From an uncultured bacterium (GTDB lineage: Bacteria > Actinomycetota > Actinomycetes > S36-B12 > CAIYMF01), in assembly GCA_903826575.1 (NCBI GenBank), contig CAIKEU010000068.1:1-64000 (forward strand): a DNA stretch of 64,000 bases, written 5' to 3'. The notes under the pieces were generated by a model. That model ran no database searches, was not told the DNA's origin, and was given only the letters and a program-made list of their open reading frames with translations. Of the stretch, positions 59,278 to 64,000 are shown piece after piece. The translations under genes and the position numbers were made by a program. Each line of letters begins with the position of its first letter. The stretch's first letter is position 1.

Positions 59278-60015
59278 ATGTCCACGGATCCGACCGCCCC
59301 GATGGACCCGGTCGTAGGTGGTTCGTCGGGCACGAGCTGGCGTGACATTCTGCGCGGCTCGAGAGGTGTGCCGACGACGCGATGGACGGCATCCCACAAG
59401 TGGAAGCCAACTCCAGCCTCATTTGCTTCCCTGATCGCCGGTTTATGGCTCTTCGGTACTGGTGAGGCGTTCCTATTTGCGGCCAATCTCGGTGCGACGC
59501 CTTGGGGAGTTTTGGCTCAGGGAGTGTCGCGGCATGTGGGGATCGATATTGGGTGGGCGACTTTCGTCGTCGGTCTTGTGGTTCTCCTAGCGTGGATTCC
59601 TCTCAAACAGCGCCCCGGTCTCGGGACGATTAGCAACATCATCGTGATATCCATTGCCGTCGACGTTGTGTTCTCGCATTTGCCGACCCCGCCAACCCTG
59701 CTGCTGCGATTGCTTCTCATGCTTGCTGGAATCGCGACAATCGGCCTAGGTAGTGGTTTCTATCTCACTGCCGGCCACGGACCTGGACCGCGCGACGGCT
59801 GGATGACGGGGTTGCACCGAGTGACGGGCCGTCCAGTTGGACAGATCCGACTGGTGATCGAACTATGCGTCCTGATCGTTGGATGGTTACTGGGGGGAAC
59901 CGTCGGGATCGGCACTGCATTATTTGCACTTCTCATCGGGCAGAGCGTGGCCTTGGGACTGGCCATCGTGAAGGCTATTGCCCCGCATCAGCGGTCTGCG
60001 CCTAGTCAGTCGTAG
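59278..60015 (+). CDS. YczE/YitT-family membrane protein
   Basis: 245 aa from ATG 59278 (AGGATGTGGGG upstream); ATG 59236 or TTG 59215 are possible but less supported. About five membrane spans follow a ~50-residue polar N-terminus: LIAGLWLFGTGEAFLFAANLGATPWGVLAQG, VVGLVVLLAWIPLKQRPGLGTISNI, LGSGFYLTAGHGPGPRDGWMTGL, and two C-terminal spans. The GTGEA and GPGPRDGWM pieces are typical of the YczE/YyaS group. Members are poorly understood transporters or transport-associated proteins. Divergent from the molybdopterin lipoprotein gene. Confidence 0.75.
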   Translation: MSTDPTAPMDPVVGGSSGTSWRDILRGSRGVPTTRWTASHKWKPTPASFASLIAGLWLFGTGEAFLFAANLGATPWGVLAQGVSRHVGIDIGWATFVVGLVVLLAWIPLKQRPGLGTISNIIVISIAVDVVFSHLPTPPTLLLRLLLMLAGIATIGLGSGFYLTAGHGPGPRDGWMTGLHRVTGRPVGQIRLVIELCVLIVGWLLGGTVGIGTALFALLIGQSVALGLAIVKAIAPHQRSAPSQS

Positions 60016-60050
60016 CTGAACTAGGACATGCAGAGTTGGTCGACGCTCAG

Positions 60051-60692
60051 TTAGTCGACGCGGACGATGTCTCCCTGTGCGGTGCGGAAGTGCACCGCAA
60101 TGAGGCCGTTCTCCTCGGCCTCAACCCACTGAATATCCGAACCGCCGATGGGCGACTCGACGGAGCCACCGAGCCACTCGCGGACCCGTTCCCTATCGCC
60201 GGCGATCTCGCACGCTACGGCAGCGACATGTACCGGCCCTGACAATGATGGGTGTTGGGAGGGTTCGCTCGTCCACTCGATGAAGTAGGGGAGCGATGCA
60301 TCTCCGATCAAATCGTTGACACCTAATTGCTTCCAGGTGAGATCAAAACCGTCTGGACGCAGGCGATGACCATCAACGGCGGGACGGCCGAGTCGCTCTT
60401 CGATGGGTGAGATGTCGTCGACGGCGACTGCGAAGCCGAGCCAGCCGCCACCGTCCTCCGCGCGTGCCTTCACAGCTTGGCCAAATGGCGCCTTGTCCGA
60501 TGCCGGGTGGTCGAGTGCGGCAACGACCTCGACGTAGACGCCACCCTCAATAGGTAGCACGAAGTTACGGGTCCCGAATCGAGGGTGTCGACCGCCGTCG
60601 GTGAACGAGCCCCCGAGCTGTAGGCCCAGGCGCTGAACAGTGTCGACGAGCTCGTGATTGCTCACTGCGTACGAGAGATGATCCAAGCGCAT
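60051..60692 (-). CDS. Glyoxalase-like (VOC superfamily) domain protein
   Basis: 213 aa from ATG 60692. MRLDHLSYAVSNHELVDTV starts the first beta-alpha-beta-beta-beta module; FGTRNFVLPIEGGVYVEVVAAL, GGWLGFAVAVDDI, LPYFIEWTSEP, and GPVHVAAVACEIAGD continue it, matching the Glyoxalase-like domain (PF13468 type). Metal ligands plausible in the paired His and Glu. An in-frame TTG 57 bases upstream is rejected because it lacks conserved residues. Function unknown. Gap of 127 bases to the acyltransferase gene upstream, containing a hairpin just before the ribosome site. Confidence 0.75.
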   Translation of the reverse strand: MRLDHLSYAVSNHELVDTVQRLGLQLGGSFTDGGRHPRFGTRNFVLPIEGGVYVEVVAALDHPASDKAPFGQAVKARAEDGGGWLGFAVAVDDISPIEERLGRPAVDGHRLRPDGFDLTWKQLGVNDLIGDASLPYFIEWTSEPSQHPSLSGPVHVAAVACEIAGDRERVREWLGGSVESPIGGSDIQWVEAEENGLIAVHFRTAQGDIVRVD

Positions 60693-60707
60693 GTTCGTAT
60701 GGTGTCC

Positions 60708-60727
60708 CACCGGTTTTTCGGCCGGTG
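60708..60727 (-). promoter_or_regulatory. Hairpin at the ribosome-binding region of the glyoxalase-like gene
   Basis: CACCGG / CCGGTG with an 8-nt loop lies 15 bases upstream of the ATG on the minus strand; the 3' arm runs into GGTGGGAC, the likely ribosome site. Structure may limit translation. Confidence 0.35.
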
Positions 60728-60819
60728 AAGGGGGGTCCCTATTTGACAAATTCCCCCTGGGTTAACTCACTGTTTCTCGATAATCGCAGCCGTGAAAAGG
60801 GTTGCAAAATATGGCAGAT

Positions 60820-61587
60820 TCACCCTTTCTCGGTGCTGCGCTTCTTAGCCCGATCGAGAGCTTCAAGACGATCCATCCGAGTGGCTTCCGCCAAGGTTGG
60901 CGCGGTGCCGCCGAGCCGCGCTGGAATCCACCACATGTCGTCAGCACCATTGGGCTGCTGCGGATACCTAGCAATCGCGTCTTCCAGCATGCTGGACATG
61001 GCGTCGTGAAGGTGTTTGCCAACCTCTTCCACGTCGTCGTCCGGAGCGATAGTTATTGGTGTTCCCACGGTCACGCTGATTGCCTTTCCCCGTGAAAAAT
61101 CGCGTTCGCGGCCCTTCGTCATGAGTCGGTGTGTTCCCCAGATAATTTCCGGGATAAGCGGAACGCCCGCCTGCTGGGCTAGCCGCACTGCACCGACTTT
61201 GAAGTCTTTGATTTCGAAGGATCGTGAGATCGTGGCCTCGGGGAAGATGCCGACGATTTCACCACGTCGAAGGGCGTCGAGAGCGACGCGATAGGACTCA
61301 GCCCCCGCGTTACGGTCGACCGGGATGTGCTTCATGCCGCGCATGAGTGGTCCGGCAATTTTGTTGTCCCAGATCGAATCCTTCGCCATAAACCGCACGT
61401 AACGTCCCGACGGGTTGGCACCAAGGCCGGCGAAAATGAAGTCGAGATAGCTGATGTGGTTGCTGGCCAAAACTGCCCCGCCTGACCGCGGTACGTTCTG
61501 CGACCCACGTACGTCACATTTGAGCCCTAGCCCGGCGAATGCGCCTTTGGCAGCGACGATGACGGGTGCGTATACGGGTTCGGCCAT
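60820..61587 (-). CDS. 1-acyl-sn-glycerol-3-phosphate acyltransferase family (PlsC-type)
   Basis: 255 aa from ATG 61587. ASNHISYLDFIFAG holds the HX4D catalytic motif, FMAKDSIWDNKIAGPLMRGMKHIPVDR, IFPEATISRSFEIKDFKVGAVRLA (FPEGT-type, here FPEAT), and PLIPEIIWGTHRL. Transfers acyl chains to lysophosphatidate in membrane lipid synthesis. The Gly of FPEGT is Ala in this protein. A conserved Phe/Arg pocket is retained. Soluble or membrane-associated through the N-terminal amphipathic helix. Confidence 0.85.
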   Translation of the reverse strand: MAEPVYAPVIVAAKGAFAGLGLKCDVRGSQNVPRSGGAVLASNHISYLDFIFAGLGANPSGRYVRFMAKDSIWDNKIAGPLMRGMKHIPVDRNAGAESYRVALDALRRGEIVGIFPEATISRSFEIKDFKVGAVRLAQQAGVPLIPEIIWGTHRLMTKGRERDFSRGKAISVTVGTPITIAPDDDVEEVGKHLHDAMSSMLEDAIARYPQQPNGADDMWWIPARLGGTAPTLAEATRMDRLEALDRAKKRSTEKG

Positions 61588-61664
61588 GGGTAACACGCTA
61601 TTGCTAGGTCAGCAGATAAGGCCAGAGCCGCGCGAGGATGAGCGCAGATGTGCGTTACGTCGCA

Positions 61665-61670
61665 TACGCT
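61665..61670 (+). promoter_or_regulatory. Putative -10 box of a leaderless gene
   Basis: TACGCT, 7 bases before the ATG at 61678; no ribosome binding site. Confidence 0.35.
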
Positions 61671-61677
61671 GACGGTC

Positions 61678-62199
61678 ATGGCCGACGACATGCACGTTGA
61701 TTCACCAGTCACCATTTTCGCCGACGATCAACGGATTGAGTCGCTGTCGATCTACACAGATCGACTCGACGAACTGGTTGACGTCTTCCAGGACGCCAGC
61801 GCAGATGATGGTCAGTTGCTCGACCGGCGTCCAGCTGCAGACTCCTGGTCGGTTAGTGAGGTCCTACATCACCTCGCCGACGCGGAAATGATTCAGTCCG
61901 TGCGTCTTCGCGAGATGCTGGCCGTCGATCGACCGGTGTGGTCTGACTGGGATGAGGACAGTTATGCGACAGCTCTGGGCTATGACACCCGTCCGGCAGG
62001 GGACGCACTCACATTGATATTGTCGATACGCAATGTCAATTCACGATTGCTGGCGATCCTGTCTCCGGAGCAGTGGAATCGCACGGCGGTACATCCGGTT
62101 CGCGGCGAAGTAAACGTGGCCGATTGGGTGCAGATCTGCCACGACCATCTTGCTGGACATGTTCTTCAGGCGCGTAGAGCTATCGTCGGGATGATCTGA
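61678..62199 (+). CDS. DinB-like protein
   Basis: 173 aa. Four-helix DinB/YfiT fold: TDRLDELVDVFQDASADDG, SVSEVLHHLADAEMIQSVRL (the first His pair of the DinB metal site), and HDHLAGHVLQARRAI with the third His. Family members are probable metal-dependent thiol transferases or damage-linked proteins, function not settled. Start ATG 61678 with a TACGCT box 7 bases upstream; an in-frame ATG at 61648 is less likely. Confidence 0.75.
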   Translation: MADDMHVDSPVTIFADDQRIESLSIYTDRLDELVDVFQDASADDGQLLDRRPAADSWSVSEVLHHLADAEMIQSVRLREMLAVDRPVWSDWDEDSYATALGYDTRPAGDALTLILSIRNVNSRLLAILSPEQWNRTAVHPVRGEVNVADWVQICHDHLAGHVLQARRAIVGMI

Positions 62200-62236
62200 C
62201 GTCACCGACTTCGACGCCTTACGCAATACTTATGCC

Positions 62237-62509
62237 ATGTTGCAGTCAGAAGCTGAATTAGTTGTTGCAGCGCTTCAGGAGCGCCGTTTGTTTGCCCACG
62301 TGTACAGCGGTGGGGTCGGACGTCATGGCGTCCGCGTCGTCTTGACCGAGGGCCGTGAGGCGCTGTGGGATGTGGACGGTGCAGCGGGCCTCGAAGCGCA
62401 GGTGATGCGCGATGGAGTTCTCGTTGGTTTCGTGCCGAAAATCGTCGGATCAGAGAATTACAGCGTCGAACAAGTCATTGACGCAATCGCCACAGCCACT
62501 TACGAATAG
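62237..62509 (+). CDS. Small protein of unknown function
   Basis: 90 aa, no signal peptide or membrane span. QSEAELVVAALQERRLFAHVY then a mixed beta/alpha part (GRHGVRVVLTEGREALWDVD) ending SVEQVIDAIATATYE. I recognise no family. It lies 37 bases after the DinB-like gene on the same strand; ATACTT-like sequence just before the ATG (AATACT 6 bases upstream) suggests a leaderless transcript. Coding is supported by codon-position bias and position only. Confidence 0.5.
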   Translation: MLQSEAELVVAALQERRLFAHVYSGGVGRHGVRVVLTEGREALWDVDGAAGLEAQVMRDGVLVGFVPKIVGSENYSVEQVIDAIATATYE

Positions 62510-62643
62510 GCGCCGCGCTGATTGTGGGGTGGGGGACGGCTTGCCCGTCGCGCGCCGTACACAGGGCATCGGTGTTGGCGTGTCATCAACGGTGAACACT
62601 TTTCGGTGCGATGGACTCAGTTTCGGCTCGCCATTGTGGGCGC

Positions 62644-63699
62644 ATGTCGATTCTCACTCCAGGCGGTTCGCGCGTCACCCTCGATGGGCCGGCAAGTTTG
62701 CCCATCGTCATTCCACATCTTCTGGGATTTCACCCGGTTAGTTCGCTCGTAGTCATTGGTCTTGATGCCGACAGATCGCGGGTCCGCGTTACGTGCAGGG
62801 TGGATATCCCTGATCCGGTGCCGCAGCGGGGTGCTTGGACGGCTCTGATCCGCGCACTTCGTCAGTCGTCGGCCGCAAGTGCAATCGTCGCCGTCTATCC
62901 GGCCTCAGCGGAGTCGCTGAACGAATTGCCGCACTTCGAGGTTGTTGACTCGCTGGTTACCGGCCTGAATGGTGCGGGGTTTCGGGTTCGCGACGCACTC
63001 GCGATTAGCGGTCGCAAATACAGGTCGTACTGGTGTCCCGACGATGGGTGCTGCCCTGACGCTGGAGCGGAGCCGAGCTCGGAATACGCCTTGTCACTAT
63101 CGGCCTCCCTCGTATTTACCGGAAGCGCTCCTCATGGCTCGCGTGAGGCGATTGCCGATGCTCTCAAACCTCGCACGGCAGACGACTCCATAGTCCGAGA
63201 CATCGTTGATCGACGTGGGGGGATTGAGATGCGGCTCCCCGCGGGTTCCTTGGAGAAGGTGACAGCGTTAGTTGATGCACTTTCTGAACCCGAACCGCTC
63301 TCGCTATCTACGCTCGTCCGTCTCACCGTGTTTGCAGCCCATGTTTGCGTTGACGTTCACGTGCGCGACATGTTCCTGTTCGCCTTAACCCGAAGCCCGG
63401 ATCGCGCAACGCTTGCCCGCGCGCGAGAAATTCTCAGCGAGGTGGTTCGCTGCTTCGAGGGCGTCGAGCGGGCAGCCGGCGCTGCATGTTTAGCCGTGTG
63501 TGCGTGGGTATGTGGTGACGGCGCATCGGCTCGGATTGCCGCGGACATTGCCCTTGACGCAGATCCGACCTGCAGGTTGGCCGCCTTGGTGGCGATCGCC
63601 ATCGATCGTGGTCAGCCTCCGTCGCTCTGGACTGAACTCCTCGATCACCTGAGTCTTGAACAACTCGCGGCGGTCGGCCAACCCCGAGAGGAATTCTGA
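62644..63699 (+). CDS. DUF4192 domain protein
   Basis: 351 aa. Start of the DUF4192 fold: LPIVIPHLLGFHPVSSLVVIGL; later DALAISGRKYRSYWCPDDGCCPDAG, with a paired-Cys segment (CxxxxCC), characteristic of this actinobacteria-restricted family. No membrane segment. Function unknown. It follows the small protein at 62237 by 134 bases with no clear ribosome binding site (ATG 62644 preceded by GTGGGCGC). C-terminal half is helical and less conserved. Confidence 0.8.
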   Translation: MSILTPGGSRVTLDGPASLPIVIPHLLGFHPVSSLVVIGLDADRSRVRVTCRVDIPDPVPQRGAWTALIRALRQSSAASAIVAVYPASAESLNELPHFEVVDSLVTGLNGAGFRVRDALAISGRKYRSYWCPDDGCCPDAGAEPSSEYALSLSASLVFTGSAPHGSREAIADALKPRTADDSIVRDIVDRRGGIEMRLPAGSLEKVTALVDALSEPEPLSLSTLVRLTVFAAHVCVDVHVRDMFLFALTRSPDRATLARAREILSEVVRCFEGVERAAGAACLAVCAWVCGDGASARIAADIALDADPTCRLAALVAIAIDRGQPPSLWTELLDHLSLEQLAAVGQPREEF

Positions 63700-63748
63700 T
63701 GTCACCCACATGGCGTTTACGAGTCGGCATGTTCGGCTGCAGCGATTT

Positions 63749-63763
63749 ACGTTCGACGAACGT
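63749..63763. promoter_or_regulatory. 15-bp palindrome between DUF4192 and the last gene
   Basis: ACGTTCG A CGAACGT, 7-bp perfect arms around one base. It has the opposite orientation to the actinobacterial LexA box (TCGAACN4GTTCGA), so that identity is not claimed. Confidence 0.3.
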
Positions 63764-63840
63764 CGACGAGTGAAGTCCGCTCCTGTTCCAAGCGGGCGAG
63801 TCGCGCAGAGATGTGTGTTGTTGAGGGACAGTTGGTGGGG

Positions 63841-64000
63841 GTGAACTGCGTGGCGTTCTGGTTCAAGGGGAAGTTTGGACTTCGTCGTTTGATCGATGCG
63901 GCGGCAATGATTGCTGTCGGCGTCCTATTTGTGATGACCCCGGTGGTGAGCCCTGACAGCGGGCGACTCCTGGCCTCTGCCGGTGCAGCTGCTCCAGCAC
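63841..64000 (+). CDS. Exported protein, N-terminal fragment (cut by window edge)
   Basis: The first 53 codons of a gene running off the window. GTG 63841 (GGTGGGG just upstream) or GTG 63850. A basic start (FKGKFGLRR) is followed by a hydrophobic stretch (AAAMIAVGVLFVMTPVVS), which reads as a signal peptide or anchor. Nothing further can be said. Confidence 0.5.
   Translation, partial: MNCVAFWFKGKFGLRRLIDAAAMIAVGVLFVMTPVVSPDSGRLLASAGAAAPA

Noticed and set aside
63749-63763. LexA-type SOS box
   Set aside because: ACGTTCGACGAACGT has the half-sites in the wrong order and spacing compared with TCGAACN4GTTCGA.

Overview
The window reads as the chromosome of an actinomycete (Actinomycetota). 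The GC content is moderate for that phylum, well below Streptomyces level. Evidence includes an ECF sigma factor/membrane protein pair, DUF4192, a PPOX-class F420-type flavoprotein, a PucR-type regulator, DUF805, a CdaR/PucR-style C-terminal HTH, a holin-like orphan, and several genes with a TANNNT box 6-7 nt before the ATG, as in leaderless actinobacterial transcripts. I cannot place it below phylum with confidence. No rRNA, tRNA, CRISPR array, insertion sequence or prophage block is visible.

Layout. 1-0.84 kb: end of an ECF sigma factor, translationally coupled to a one-pass membrane protein. 0.84-1.31 kb: gene-free, with a promoter-like element and two intrinsic terminators (candidate small RNA). 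1.3-4.5 kb: two tandem paralogous secreted proteins (DUF4082 + Pro/Thr linker + right-handed beta-helix). 4.7-8.7 kb: glutamine-synthetase-like ligase, alpha/beta hydrolase and amidohydrolase, probably catabolic. 8.8-10.3 kb (minus): F420-type flavoprotein and an orphan LivH-like permease. 10.5-13.1 kb: secreted DUF1996 protein with a Gly-rich minisatellite tail, a DUF805 membrane protein and a short collagen-like exported protein. 13.3-16.3 kb: overlapping SDR-GH4 glycosidase-PfkB kinase operon. 16.5-29.8 kb: a PucR regulator divergent from an almost gapless nine-gene operon (DUF917, two hydantoinase/oxoprolinase A proteins, one B protein, and a complete family-5 peptide/nickel-type ABC importer), best read as an uptake and hydrolysis system for a cyclic amide or imide. 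29.9-37.5 kb: holin-like protein, a third beta-helix protein, sugar-nucleotide-type epimerase, mutarotase-like protein, DUF429, NTF2-like DUF1348, and a soluble multi-PAS diguanylate cyclase.

37.5-45.8 kb (minus strand) is the most striking region. It holds ApbE (the FMN transferase that attaches FMN to threonine), a ferric-reductase/NAD(P)H-oxidoreductase-like membrane protein, and three exported proteins that all end in an FMN-binding-type tail. One of these carries eleven tandem fibronectin type III repeats ahead of the flavin domain. Together they look like a flavin-based electron export chain running from cytosolic NAD(P)H through a membrane haem to covalently bound FMN on surface proteins. 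46.2-49.5 kb: divergent secreted propeller-like protein and a second amidohydrolase.

49.5-50.15 kb: a 640-bp divergent intergenic region with a chain of hairpins, a nine-codon ORF behind a good ribosome binding site, and tandem strong hairpins (candidate structured RNA or leader). 50.2-52.2 kb: a trimethylamine-dehydrogenase-like flavoprotein that lacks the flavin-linking cysteine and one of the four iron-sulfur cysteines. 52.3-56.0 kb: HrpA-type helicase. 56.1-59.1 kb (minus): a molybdopterin-domain lipoprotein and a membrane GGDEF-EAL protein, probably a sensor pair. 59.3-64 kb: YczE-like membrane protein, glyoxalase-like protein, PlsC-type acyltransferase, DinB-like protein, small unknown protein, DUF4192 protein, and the beginning of an exported protein cut by the window edge.
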